From the NCBI RefSeq assembly GCF_000165395.2, contig NC_067396.1:434001-498000 (forward strand): a DNA stretch of 64,000 nucleotides, written 5' to 3'. The notes below the pieces were generated by a model that worked only from the letters and a program-made list of their open reading frames with translations, searched no databases and was not told the origin of the DNA. The stretch is from Babesia bovis T2Bo (lineage: Eukaryota; Apicomplexa; Aconoidasida; Piroplasmida; Babesiidae). Both the position numbers and the translations under genes were made by a program. Numbering within the stretch: position 1 is the stretch's first letter; each line of letters starts with the position of its first letter. Shown piece by piece: positions 1 to 11,073 of the stretch.

Positions 1-374
1 ATAACAAAATTGATATGTTATCTCTAGATGAAATAGAAGAAATTGCAAGGCGACCGAATTCAGTGGTCGTCAGCAGCTCACGCCAATGGAACCTGGAACT
101 ACTCAAAGAACGAATGTGGGATGAACTAGAATTGATGCGAATATACACCAAAAACAAAGGTGAAGTACCAAACTTCGATGAACCGATTATTATGACGCCA
201 CAAAGGGGTGATGGCAGAGTCTCGTCCGCAGTGCAATTAATTCACAAAAAGCTGCTAGACGAATTCAAATTTGCACTGGTTTGGGGTACTAGCGTGAAGC
301 ATAACCCACAACACGTTGGACTAAAGCACCAACTCAACGATGAAGATGTCATACAAATCTTCAAAAAACGTTAA
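1..374 (+). CDS. DRG-family developmentally regulated GTP-binding protein, C-terminal part (5' end cut by window)
   Basis: This is the last part of an OBG/HflX-type DRG GTPase, a translation-associated factor that binds ribosomes with a DFRP partner. The reading frame is open from base 3 and starts with Asn-Lys-Ile-Asp, the G4 (NKxD) guanine-specificity motif, so the in-frame ATG at 15 is internal and not the start. After it comes the TGS domain, with RIYTKNKGEVPNFDEPIIM and the family-typical ending FALVWGTSVKHNP..VGLKH..NDEDVIQIFKKR. The G1-G3 motifs lie outside the window. DRG1 and DRG2 cannot be separated from this fragment. Family assignment is secure; completeness is not. Confidence 0.9.
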   Translation, partial: NKIDMLSLDEIEEIARRPNSVVVSSSRQWNLELLKERMWDELELMRIYTKNKGEVPNFDEPIIMTPQRGDGRVSSAVQLIHKKLLDEFKFALVWGTSVKHNPQHVGLKHQLNDEDVIQIFKKR

Positions 375-544
375 CTCAACCAAAGTGTAACACTCTCAAT
401 CTGACAGCAATAGAAACATTAACATTCCGCACAAGGCGGTAGCAATATTTATAGAATACATAAACACACATTTAAACATACAGGGCACTGATGAAGTAGC
501 AAACGATTAGTTTAGCAGTTGTTAACCGCACGACGAAATCATGC

Positions 545-1034
545 TTAACCCAAAAGAGCACTAGCAGTCTCAGACTTGTACTTCCAGTTAGCTGGTAGAC
601 GGCGCTTCTTCTTGAAGTAACGAGCCAACCTGTGGATCCTTGATTCAACAAGAATTAAACGGAATTTGGAGTCCTTGTCATTCAAGTTGTGCTCCATGTG
701 CTTCCTCATAACAACAGCCTTCTTCACAAGGAAGTAAAGGTCCTCTGGAATGTCAGGTGCCCAACCTAAAAACAATATACAACTACAGAAAAAACATACC
801 GTGGCCACGAAGAATACGTAAAATCTTGTTGTTGGTAATGGTTTTAACCAATGGGATGGCATTTGAATCACGAAGAACTACACCGATTTGTGAAGGAGTC
901 ATACCCTTCTTAGCAAGCTTAACAATTTGCTGCTCCACATCAAGTGGCTTTGTCTTTACCCAGGAGGCTGGCCTGCGGCGGTAGGGGATACTCGAAGACG
1001 AGATACCCTTACCCTTTCCGTACATACGGCCCAT
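545..1034 (-). CDS. RPS13: 40S ribosomal protein S13 (uS15)
   Basis: This is a small-subunit ribosomal protein of the central domain, acting in the cytosolic 40S subunit. There are two exons, 800..1034 and 545..765, joined across a 34-nt GT..AG intron (766..799). The splice restores the frame in CAC-G|GT-TGG and gives exactly 151 residues, the length of eukaryotic S13. Recognisable stretches are [12 protein letters not shown] at the N terminus, [18 protein letters not shown] in the centre, and [18 protein letters not shown] in exon 2. The start ATG at 1034 matches the universal MGRMH/Y start. The gene lies 165 bp downstream of the stop of the next minus-strand gene. Confidence 0.97.
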
Positions 1035-1199
1035 GGTGGAAATACTCTACGATACTACTCAATAAATATCGATGTATAATAAGGTGTAGTTCCACAGAAC
1101 GATATTGTTATTACGACGTCGTTAAATGGAGAAACCAGCAGAAACTCGTAGATGGGGCACGCCCAAAGAAGCGAGTCATGGGGACTAGGCGAACAATTA

Positions 1200-2234
1200 T
1201 TACGATCGTTTTATGTTACTAAAATAAGATAATATGGATAATGACCGTTTCTTGGTAGGCTCTCCAGGTTCTGATTGCTTGGTAACAACCGAAGCTCCAG
1301 GTGTACGGGTTACACCCTCAGTGGACACCAAGGGTACGTCGTTGGCGTCACCACTATTGCGATAACCCATCTTAACATCATCTGAAGAAGCTGTAGTGAC
1401 TTCTGTGTCATTGCTTTCGCTGGGTGTAGTTCCCAACTGCTTTCCAGAACTCTCTAGAAACTTGTACTTGAGGTGTAGCGGATTCCTAATAACATTCCCT
1501 AAATGTCATTAGAATGGCATAGAAATAAGAAATTGAGATCATTCCAGATGATACATTTGACAACGCAGTGATGTGTAAGTCAAATGTTGTGTCCACTCGT
1601 GCCACAACCATGTTTGCCATCTCCATATTATTTCCAAGGAAACTTACATACGTGAACCGGTTTTACCGGATAGCTACCTTCGGTATCCACGATCTGCCTG
1701 TGAATGTTACCAGCGAATTGCGACAGGAAGATCGTCTGCATTAATAAGATGTTTACATGATAATACATACCGTAGCCTGACCTAGTACCTTTAAAGCTCC
1801 TTTGCTAACTCTAGGACCATTGTCATCCAACTCTATAATACGCCGCAAACGATGTGGCGGTATGACAAGTTCATCCGTGTCTAACGGTTTGCTAGATTCG
1901 GTAGTACCATGCGATTCTCTCAACAGAGCAGCTTTTTGCCGATATTCCTGCACAAAGGTAATTACATAAGGTATAACAAAGTTACTGGGTATGTAATAGA
2001 CATGTGTAATTCAGGATGATACATACCTCCTGATTAGAGCATTCCTTCCATAAACGAGCTACTTCGCGCTGCACATCAGCGATTGGGACTTTCTGTGGAG
2101 CATATAAAACGATTATTGCGGCATACCTCTTTGCCTAGACGTTCGCGCAGCGCGGCACGCACATCTGCGACAACCTCATCATAAAACAGACGGAAACCAC
2201 TACTAGGCAACGGTGGTGTATTAACAACATTCAT
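1200..2234 (-). CDS. HMG-box-like plus histone-fold (NF-YC/CHRAC-type) protein
   Basis: My model has five exons: 2127..2234, 2027..2092, 1771..1947, 1648..1735 and 1200..1498. All junctions are GT..AG and frame-consistent, and the product is 245 aa. Residues 1-65 look like a short HMG-type helical module (RLFYDEVVADVRAALRERLG, then ARLWKECSNQEEYRQKA). Residues ~85-160 read as a CBF/NF-Y-type histone fold (IPPHRLRRIIELD, RVSKGALKVLGQAT, VWNVIRNPLHLKYKFLES), similar to CHRAC/DNA polymerase epsilon small subunits or NF-YC. The ~80-residue tail is Ser/Thr-rich and ends in a basic stretch. A chromatin or DNA-binding role is inferred from the folds. The second and fourth introns are longer (79 and 149 nt). 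Confidence 0.72.
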
Positions 2235-2275
2235 GTTAAAATTTAATATATGTTTACGTACAATTCATATCTATT

Positions 2276-4888
2276 CTATGAAGTCATCTGCATTTTCACC
2301 ATCCTATCGGGACTAGGGGTCACCCTGCTCTCCACAATGTGACGGCGCAAGTGAGCTTGCAGGCGAACAATGTCCTCCACAGCCGACATTAGGCTCTTTT
2401 TAGCCATCTGACGAGTTATCCAGGCATCAATCATTGCAGTAATAGGCTCCCATACACTCAAACGCTGGCGCTGGATGGCAGTAAGCTCCTTGGCCAATTT
2501 CTGGGTCAAGAACATCATGCTCTTACCAAAGGCATACTGATCCTTGGAAACACCAACTGATGTTATGAGACGCTCAGCGGCAACCTTGGGGTCAAGTGAC
2601 TTGTCATTAGTGATGGACAAATCGAGGTACTTGTACTGCTCCAAAAAGGATTCGTAAGGACGACGGTAGGAGTAACCCAACTTACGAAGCTGCAAGGCCT
2701 CTATAATACTCAAAGCGTGAAGTTGTACCAAAATCTTGACGCTGTTGAAGTCAAGAGGCTGCTTACTCTCGTTAGGCTTCACACATCGAATGAAGTGGGA
2801 ATCGGTGCTGTTGATCAACTTCATCAAAGCGTCCAGCTGTGACATGAACTGGGAACCAATAAGTTGACCCTTAGCCAACTTGCCACGAGTTACAACAACG
2901 TTCTCGAACAATCCCTTGATCATCTCATTAGGAGAGGCATTGACACACTCAACCAACTCAGCTGTTAGCACATCCTTGTTCTTGAATATAAACGACTGGG
3001 CGTTGTAAGAAATAGTACCAATAGTGTGAGTAACGGTGAAGTTCAACTTAGCACCGACCTTAGCTGGAGAATACTTGGAGTTGTCCTTGAGCTGGTTGTT
3101 GCAGGAGCTTACCAAATTCTCATCCGTACCACCTGGTGCAAGACACTGGTCCTCCAAAAGGGACAAGATAGACTTGCCCTTGGAGCATAGTACCTCAATA
3201 ATGTCAGCATTGCTGGTGTACTTCAACTCAGGGATTGGAATGCCCTCGTTGGTGTACAAAGCAGCCTCACGCTTGAATACAATGTCGACAAAGTTTGTCT
3301 GAAGCATTTCGTTAGTAATGTTAATGAAAAGCTGCTCCAACGAGTTGTTCTTGAAGACCTCAAAACCGAAAATATCAAGCATACCAATGAAGGTCTTGAA
3401 ACCTGTAGGAGGCTCAATGGAACGGTTAAGGTTACGAATCAACCAAAGGAACAAACGCTCATAGATGGCCTTGCAAACACTGGTCTTCAACACCTCACCA
3501 TCCTGCTTCTTACGGGGGCCTTTAATCTGGTTGTTACCAGCACTAGTAATCTTGACTGTAAGCTCAGTTTCGAGGAGAGCAGGGTCTAGGTAAAGCAAAT
3601 TACAAGCAGTGTTGAAAACATCCTTGTTAACAATCATAGCAGCGTCATCAATACCATCCACGGATGTAGCACCAATCTCCACATTACCCATCAACAATAC
3701 ACCAGAAAGAACAGAAAGAATGGTATCAATTTCACTCTCACCCAAACCCATGTTTTTGAAGGACTCCAACACCTCCTTAAAGTCAGCAACATCATCAATG
3801 GAAGGAACGTCCAAGCAGTTGGGGTTCAAAAACTTGTACTCGTTAAGACCCTTCAGTTTGTACTTGTTACGCATTTCAGGAGTGGCACCCTTCAAAAACT
3901 GGTAGAAAATGTGGTATGAACGCTCGTCCGAATCCTGAGTGATGATACGTGACTTCTCCAGCAAGAAGGCAACGACTGAACCGTAACGAATACCACCTTC
4001 TTCTGATACATCAAGCTGCATGAAACGACCGAAACGAGATGAGTTGTTGTTGCGAATGGTCTTGGCATTACCGAAGGCCTCAAGCACGGGGTTGGCAGCC
4101 ATAATGGCAGTCTGAATCTTACCACTAGTCTCACCCTTCTGGCTGTAAGCGAAGTAACGCATCATCTGCTTGGTGGCTTCAGTCTTACCAGCACCGGATT
4201 CACCAGACACAATAATGGTCTGCGAGTACTTGTAGTCGTAGACATTCTCCAAAGCCATACGAGCAGTGCGGAAGACATGAGGAGCCAGCTTCAACGAGTC
4301 AGCAGCTGTCTTGTATTCACGAATCACAGCATCAGTAGCATTTCCAAGGTCCTTGAAAGGGTTAATAGCAACCAAAAGAGGGTCAGCTGTGCTGTAAATT
4401 TGGTTGTTCATGAAACGGTGACGAAGGTAGTCCAAAACACATGGAATGTTGGTCTGAGGAAGCATACCAATATCACCATAAGTCATAGGGTCAATAGACA
4501 TATTGGTGTTCCACGCATTGGCCAAAGGAACCTCGAAGGTCTTGTCCTCCTGTAGATAAATGTATAACGGAAAACAGACAGTAACACACCTGTCCAGCAG
4601 GAGGAGCAGGCTCAATCTGCGAGCATATCAACTTCTCACGTGTAGAACCGGGGTGTACAAGGCATTTTACAAAGAGAAGAGAAGGATCCTCCTTGATACT
4701 AGGTGCCGCGTCAGTCCAGATTTGGAAACCCTAAAATAACATTAACAAAACTTAGGAATTTAGGCATTTCGCGCATGAAAAATACTTACAGTTAGCAGGT
4801 TGTCAGACGCATCAAACGCTTGGACCGCAGTGCCCTGACGCTTTAATGCGTTCGCCGTGGCGATCTCGTCCTTCGAAAATCTCGCCAT
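2276..4888 (-). CDS. MyoA: Myosin A, class XIV (glideosome motor heavy chain)
   Basis: This is the class XIV unconventional myosin that drives gliding and invasion of apicomplexan zoites from the inner membrane complex. Three exons (4790..4888, 4590..4730, 2276..4549) give 837 aa, close to known MyoA lengths. The motor head contains the P-loop GESGAGKTEA, switch-I region NNNSSRFGRFMQL, and the relay segment GMLDIFGFEVF. There is no coiled-coil tail. The chain ends in a short basic neck (WITRQMAKKSL...LQAHLRRHIVESR), the expected site for a MTIP/MLC1-type light chain. The first exon (MARFSKDEIATANALKRQG) gives a plausible start. Introns are 58 nt (4731..4789 region) and 40 nt. Class assignment rests on length, the tail-less form and sequence. 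Confidence 0.93.
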
Positions 4889-5817
4889 TGGTTAGCATGA
4901 AAACAAAGTGTAAGTTAGTCCAGTGAGTAAAAAATACAATTTGATTCTTTTTCAATCATACATGTATTTAGAATAAAGGCGTCAGAAGCGCGAGGGAGTG
5001 ATACACACGGCACCGCAAATGGCACTCTACGACACCACAAGGAAGAGCACAACCATATGAACACAGGTGTTAACGGCACGTCGGTAATGAATGTATCATA
5101 GCGTTGTAAAGATATACTGTGGCGTAACAAATGTGTCAACGTGGAAGGATCGTGATATAGCGCTGTAAACCTGTGTGGAACATTAACAAGGATTTACCAA
5201 TGTTGTATATTATAAATCTCACACAACAGCATTTATATCTCGACTTTATAGTGATCCTAAACTATAAAGCTTGTTAATGATATAAATGCACATACATTTT
5301 GCGATCTCGATCAGTCATACTAGCTTCAGTGCGCTTACATCAGCACAATTGGTGCATTTGGTCTATTTCTGGTATGATATGCATCGTGTCGGTGGATTTG
5401 CAACGTTAATGGTTGGAATCATTGAAATAATGGACAGTTGTCATTACACATACGATACCGAATCTGTCCGAGGTTGACAGCATTGATATCTCCTTTCTTT
5501 TTGAGTTAATTCCATTGGATCAGTAGTCTTACCGTTATGTAGTTATGTGTAATTGCTCGAGCGATATTTGCTCCTTATAGATCTCTACTCTGGCAGATGT
5601 ACAACTGTTATGACGTTGCCATGTCAATATTTCGCGATAAATAAATATGACTTTCATAAAAAAGTGCCATCAACCACTAACTCTTGAATAGTTAAACGCC
5701 GGATAAGATGGCAACCTATGTTATCCACCCATTACACAATATAGATGTCTTAGATGTCCTAATTACCTAAATTCAGAACCAAAGCGCTATAGACAAACCA
5801 AGTGTTCCGTTTCAACC
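4889..5817. other. Divergent intergenic region between myosin A and the GEX1-like gene
   Basis: The two flanking genes are transcribed away from each other, so both promoters should lie in these ~930 bp. I see AT-rich DNA and short random ORFs (for example 5286..5477) without codon-like quality or family resemblance. No RNA gene or repeat was recognised. Confidence 0.5.
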
Positions 5818-8105
5818 ATGATGCTAAAGTTTACCTGGTTAACCCTAATAGTCCTTTCCTTCCCGAATAAGCTAGCCATCAGTGTAGATTACAGGAGTTG
5901 GTATACTCCAGCACAAAACACGTACAAGCGTGGTAAATCAGTATATGAAGATATCATCAAGTCAGCCAATGATAGAGAGGAGGAGTGCGTCATACTACAC
6001 TCATCAGACAGACAATTAGCAACAATGCAGTACGGAACAGGTTCCGGGGGACAATTTCCATGCATCAACCAGTTACAACGGGGCAGTATGTTCCGTATCT
6101 ACATTTGCAGTAATTGTACAGGTAACAGAAGTTTATTCGATATTAATGCAAATGTCGATGAGATGGCGGGTCCAACCCGGAAGGATAGGGTCATTGCAGA
6201 AGGAGGTTGCTGGCAATTTGTGCTAAACCAAATAAATGCATTGGATATTGACAAATGTGACATAAAAGGTGAAGTCTCAAGGTCATTAATCGCCCTCGCA
6301 AAAACCAAGTGCCATTTTATTAGATCACGTAGGGCATTCCCCCTAGCAGAACATGGATGCATACTGAATCCTGAATCTGTTGACGATAAATCGCTAGGAA
6401 TATTTAATGAAGAATACGAAACTAATCCATGTAGAGATGATTATAGCAGTGCTGAATGTAGGAAATTAAAGGAAGATATTGTTGCCCAATGTACAAATCT
6501 ACGTATCATGTCAGAATCAGCCTTCCAAATGTATCACGCAGATCTCAACCACATTGGTAGTTACCATAGATATATACTAATGCGTAACAGATGATATATG
6601 CTTTTACCTCCAATCTAATGATTGGAACCGAAGGACAGAATCAAACGTTAGTCTGACCTGTTTGACCAATACCCAATATGATACAGATAAATAAACTTGG
6701 GGAATCGGCATCAACCATTTTATATAAACATCATGATATTGAGAACATGCTAGAAACAATGCGTATAGAGCATGAAAGGAATTTAGACAAAGCAAACGAG
6801 TTAGTATATATATCCATTAGTCATGGAATGCATCTCGATGATATAAGTGTTAATGATTCATTGTACAACAAGTTAAATATAAAACGTAGATCTACATTTC
6901 ATATATTGTCTTAATTGGGCTCTACCACTTTATATGTTGAATTGCGTATATCATGTCTATGGTAAAGTTGGGATGACCCAGATGTACATATGTGGGAATT
7001 TACACGATACTGTTGAATAATGCTACTGCAGGATATCAAAATGGATGGAATCTCTAGAAAAGGATATCAAAAGTGTATTCCGTATATTGAACATTATAAG
7101 ATCATACCAGCGGATTATAATTGGTATGTGGTATATCAAAACATTTATAATCCAACACAGAATTCATACATAACTTCAAGATGGTTCTCCTCTATATACT
7201 ATATATTCTAGTAGCTGTTGTATTCACCGTTTTTGACGCTACTGCCTGGGCCCGCCCAAGGATTATTCTAGGTGGGTACACAATATATTTTAATTTGGAT
7301 CAGCATTATATTATACAGCTATTGCAACCGCGTGCTCAGTGGATACACTATTATACAAATGGATTACAAGTTCCAAACTGACTGAACAACTACCATACAG
7401 CAAGGATGAGATCTGCACTACAACATCTAAGTCCATCAGATATGTACGTCAAATTGACTTAATTACATAACTAAACCAGACAACACTTCTATACTCAACT
7501 ATAACATGGGTGAAAGCAGTTCTAAAGTGGGTTTCTAAAATACAGATTAAATTGCTTTTAGCTACCAAGCACCCGGTGAGGCCATGCTAAGGGAAATGCA
7601 TCAAATCAGGAAAATATTAACTCCGAGGGTAATATACACCCATATTGTAACAGATTCAGATGATGAAGGTACTGACGGTTGGTTGTAAGCCTTCGCTTAG
7701 CATAGTCAACAGGAACATCTGCAAAGGGATATACACTAGATGATTTTGTGGAATTATTCGGCGATGAAAGTGACAGCGACTATACCTACGGTGAGGTTCT
7801 ATACAACGTAATCCACATACATCAGTATCGGGATATACATCAGAAGACAGTGTTGATGACTCCCTAGGGGAAGATTCAGACGGCCTTGTCAATGAATACC
7901 TAGAATCCAGAAGAAGGCGACGGCATTGAAAGCAGCATATAACAAAGACAAAAAGCTACGGTCACTACGTTGTACTAATCGGGGCAATAAAGGGTATAGT
8001 GTGTTAATGGAGTATGGCATTGCCACGCGACACTATTACGGATACACATTGCAACGGGCACTTGATCTAATCATTTCACATAGAAGTATATATCATTGGA
8101 CGTAA
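5818..8105 (+). CDS. GEX1/KAR5-family nuclear fusion protein (many exons, tail model tentative)
   Basis: The family acts in nuclear-envelope fusion after gamete fusion. An N-terminal signal peptide (MMLKFTWLTLIVLSF) precedes a Cys-rich lumenal domain with the family pattern ALAKTKCHF..R..FP and IDDICFYLQSNDWNRRTESN. A helical stretch, WMESLEKDIKSVFRILN and two or three membrane segments (LLYILYILVAVVFTVFDATAW, then ARPRIILAIATA) follow. Exons read: 5818..6556, 6591..6646, 6687..6846, 6890..6935, 7032..7123, 7161..7271, 7319..7447, 7480..7526, 7592..7628, 7654..7668, 7713..7790, then either 7826..7929 (stop TGA) or 7826..7887 plus 7911..8105 (stop TAA). Both versions keep frame (537 or 588 aa). 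Exons up to 7271 are well supported. The acidic C-terminal exons are a best guess, with introns as short as 23-25 nt. Confidence 0.68.
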
Positions 8106-8219
8106 ATATATAATATGTAGCACGGTACAGTTATTCTTAAATGCATCGTATGTGTAGACATGTATATCCAATGTATTTGTCGTCATCGAGGCTAAACAAT
8201 TGAGGCCATTCTTGCCAAA

Positions 8220-9062
8220 ATGGACTCAAAATCGAATCCTCTGGGCAATCCAACCGCGAATAGGAAACCGAAAGTATCTGGAGTTTCAAACATGAGTCAT
8301 ATGGGTTACAAGGGTTCCCCAATCTCTTCAAAACCTCAGGTCAACGAAACCCAGGGTCATACATTCACCAAGTCTGCAACAATGAACAGGCACCCGGTAG
8401 ATATCAATCTAGCAAAAAAGCGAATTATGCCAGTCAATGCGGAATCAAAGGCAACACCCCCGAAGAGGCCAAATGTTCAGGATACTTCAAAACCAATGTT
8501 TAAGCATTTCGTGCCACCATCTCCAAATACGGCTACGGGGAATGTACCAATGGAGCTACCGCAACCTACACCTGAGGAGGCATCACCGCCCCCGATACCA
8601 GACATGTCTAAATTGGATACTAAAAAACTCCTCTCACGCTTGGTGGATGTAACAAAGATTACATCTACGCCATCAGGGGAGTCACTAGAAAGCAGGCTAC
8701 AGTTCTTCGGCTATACGATTGCGGACATATTAATGCGTAACGCTGATATAGTTGAGTGTTGCCGGTTAACGGGTGAATCTACGGAAACCGCTGACGTTGA
8801 CCAGACCAAGTTGAGATTAATGACTAATGCATCTCAAGCTTTCTTCTCGGATATGGTGGAACTATCTGACCAGATGCACGAGATGATTAACAACTTGCCA
8901 CCATTTTACACAAGAACTACGCCATTTTTCAGGAATTTGGAGATACAATCAGGTGATTTCACTTCATACTCCCACACTCACTTGCCGCAAGCTGCGGTAT
9001 CCAAGCAGCTCGTAAGGCTACAGTCAGAGTTCCTACAAAACTATAAACCCAAATCGCAGTAA
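8220..9062 (+). CDS. Hypothetical protein, 280 aa
   Basis: This is a single-exon ORF with an ATG start. The first ~135 residues are low-complexity, basic and Pro/Ser/Lys-rich (PTANRKPKVSG, KATPPKRPNVQD, ASPPPIPDMS), so probably disordered. Residues ~140-280 look folded and helical (TKKLLSRLVDVTKI, ESRLQFFGYTIADILMRN, FFSDMVELSDQMHEMINNL). There is no signal peptide and no membrane segment. I do not recognise the family. A disordered basic N terminus with a small helical C-terminal domain would fit a nuclear adaptor, but that is only a guess. It lies 115 bp after the preceding + strand gene and converges on the EEP nuclease gene. Confidence 0.7.
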   Translation: MDSKSNPLGNPTANRKPKVSGVSNMSHMGYKGSPISSKPQVNETQGHTFTKSATMNRHPVDINLAKKRIMPVNAESKATPPKRPNVQDTSKPMFKHFVPPSPNTATGNVPMELPQPTPEEASPPPIPDMSKLDTKKLLSRLVDVTKITSTPSGESLESRLQFFGYTIADILMRNADIVECCRLTGESTETADVDQTKLRLMTNASQAFFSDMVELSDQMHEMINNLPPFYTRTTPFFRNLEIQSGDFTSYSHTHLPQAAVSKQLVRLQSEFLQNYKPKSQ

Positions 9063-9180
9063 TATCAATAGCACGCCATTGTAAAACAGAACTAAGTGAC
9101 TACAATTAGAACCATTATTGTGGCTACTAAAGTCCGGAATATGTAGAACGCATTAGTTAGCTGGCATAGCACGAGCCATG

Positions 9181-11073
9181 TTAACTACGCCTCTTGAATT
9201 GTGATACCAGGCTAAAGTGGTCTGAAGAAGGCCAAGCCTTGTTAGGGAGGTTGCCGTTTTCAGTGACATCGGTGTACGCAGGGAGCTCGTAAATCGACTC
9301 CACATCCACCTCGTCACAGGTGTACCAAATGTAGTCCACACAACCACGTTGCCATCCATGGAATGCCGTGAAGGCAGGCTCGTTAGACCTATTTTGCCCA
9401 GGGTCGTACACACTGTACGCACTGGTGAATTTGAACGGGCAAAATAGCAAGTCACTTTCGTTAGAAACCCGGTATCCTGGAGTGCCTTCTTCATTTTCAT
9501 GGGCACTGCCAGCATCCGACCTGCTGCAAGTGTCGTGTTCAGATAGTACCTGTAAGTAATTGCATATTAACCTGCGTCTATTAGGATCCTTTTCCATCCA
9601 CTCTGGCATTTTTGTGAAGTTAACCATACTATTGTTATGACGTAGCGACTCGACCCACTCACTGCAATCGGCTGTGCCATAGATGTCTGGGATATAGTTA
9701 CCCTCAAAGTCGCCAACGGTGATACCTGACTGCCCGTGACCCACCTGCTCAGTCTTGTAGGTTGTATCAAACATCAGATACTGCCCTGACATCATCTTAA
9801 CATCACAGTTGCGGAGAACGACATAGCCTTGACTAAGGAAATGGTACATCAAACTTTGTGGCGTGAAGTTGAAATCACCGCACATGATTATCGCCGGCTT
9901 AGGATTATCAGATGTATTCTCTAACCGCTCCAAGCATAGTGATTCCACCTCTTTTATAGCGGAAAGTAAGGCGCAGAGCTGGGCAAACTTGACATCACCA
10001 CGGTTCTTGTTGAATAGCAGATGGGTATTCGCGATAATGTAAATATCGCGTACCTCGTTATCCTCTTGACCCACTACTTTAGTGCGCATATCCATCAAGG
10101 CAAGAACCACAGCTACCTGTAAACGGTCGTAATCAGCATCATGAACAGCAAATTCAACATCCTTATGGTAGAGTAGTTCGAAACGGTCCTCATTGTACAG
10201 TACACAAACACCATCTAACTTGGGTGTTTTCTTCTTTTTGAAGTACGAGCCATAACCAAGAGCGAGGAACTCTGTCAAGAAGAAATTCTTGTACTCCTCT
10301 TCATCTACCTCCTGCAGACAAACGACATCAGCCTCGGATTGTTGTAGAACATCTAGAATCGCAAATTTGCGACTATTCCAGGACATTACATCACGGTCGT
10401 TGTTAACATATTTGTTGTCAACAAGACTACGTGCCAGGCAATTAAAGCTCATTACAACCACGGGCTCAAACTTGAATTTCTGTTCACGAGGTTGGTGTTG
10501 CCTTTCAGTACTCCATTTCCTCTTTACCAAACTATCAGTATCAGAACTCGCTTTGGGGGTATTCAATCCGGAGCTACGTTGTACGCTCAGATCGCCCATA
10601 TCGCGAGCCAGCTGATCCATGTTAGCAACCTTAGCAATGCACACTGGTGACAGAGCTATTGATCTAGTTCTTACAACTGAAGTATCTTCCGTCTTTTCAG
10701 GTTCCTTCCTAGCCGCATGTTGTTCCATGTCCAAGCCGTAGGCCATCTTCGCATTGGATAATGAACCCAAATCAAGCAAGTTGTTGCTCATAGGCCCCGT
10801 GCCCACCACACCAGGATGTATACCGTTGGTCGCCATTAAGCCAACTGGTGTACGATTCTTGATTGCTACCCACTGACGTTTGAATTGTCCCTTATCAGTG
10901 GTTTTTAAGTAACGGCGGTATATCCCAAAACGCCGTGATTCACCTGTTTTATTTCCAGATAGAATGTCAGAACTGTGATACGGTACAATAGATTCCTTGG
11001 ATGTAGCCCATAAACATCTATATGGCCTTCTGATAAACAGCGAGTATAGCGGAAGAACAGGTTCTTGTATCAT
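9181..11073 (-). CDS. Endonuclease/exonuclease/phosphatase (EEP) family, CCR4/Angel-like
   Basis: This predicted Mg-dependent phosphodiesterase of the CCR4/nocturnin/Angel group cleaves RNA 3' ends (deadenylase or 2'-phosphodiesterase type). It is a single exon of 630 aa from the ATG at 11073; upstream in-frame codons lack ATG. The N-terminal ~190 residues are variable and basic and could include a targeting sequence. The catalytic domain begins VVVMSFNCLARSLVDNKYV. Landmarks are ADVVCLQEVDEEEYKNFF (catalytic Glu), NTHLLFNK, MCGDFNFTPQSLMYHFL, VDYIWYT and the terminal WPSSDHFSL with the catalytic His. All key EEP residues appear present. Which RNA is the substrate cannot be told from sequence. 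Confidence 0.85.
   Translation of the reverse strand: MIQEPVLPLYSLFIRRPYRCLWATSKESIVPYHSSDILSGNKTGESRRFGIYRRYLKTTDKGQFKRQWVAIKNRTPVGLMATNGIHPGVVGTGPMSNNLLDLGSLSNAKMAYGLDMEQHAARKEPEKTEDTSVVRTRSIALSPVCIAKVANMDQLARDMGDLSVQRSSGLNTPKASSDTDSLVKRKWSTERQHQPREQKFKFEPVVVMSFNCLARSLVDNKYVNNDRDVMSWNSRKFAILDVLQQSEADVVCLQEVDEEEYKNFFLTEFLALGYGSYFKKKKTPKLDGVCVLYNEDRFELLYHKDVEFAVHDADYDRLQVAVVLALMDMRTKVVGQEDNEVRDIYIIANTHLLFNKNRGDVKFAQLCALLSAIKEVESLCLERLENTSDNPKPAIIMCGDFNFTPQSLMYHFLSQGYVVLRNCDVKMMSGQYLMFDTTYKTEQVGHGQSGITVGDFEGNYIPDIYGTADCSEWVESLRHNNSMVNFTKMPEWMEKDPNRRRLICNYLQVLSEHDTCSRSDAGSAHENEEGTPGYRVSNESDLLFCPFKFTSAYSVYDPGQNRSNEPAFTAFHGWQRGCVDYIWYTCDEVDVESIYELPAYTDVTENGNLPNKAWPSSDHFSLVSQFKRRS

Noticed and set aside
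5286..5477. Small + strand ORF in the myosin A/GEX1 intergenic region
   Set aside because: 63 codons with no homology, no flanking exons and unusual composition; within a region expected to hold two promoters.
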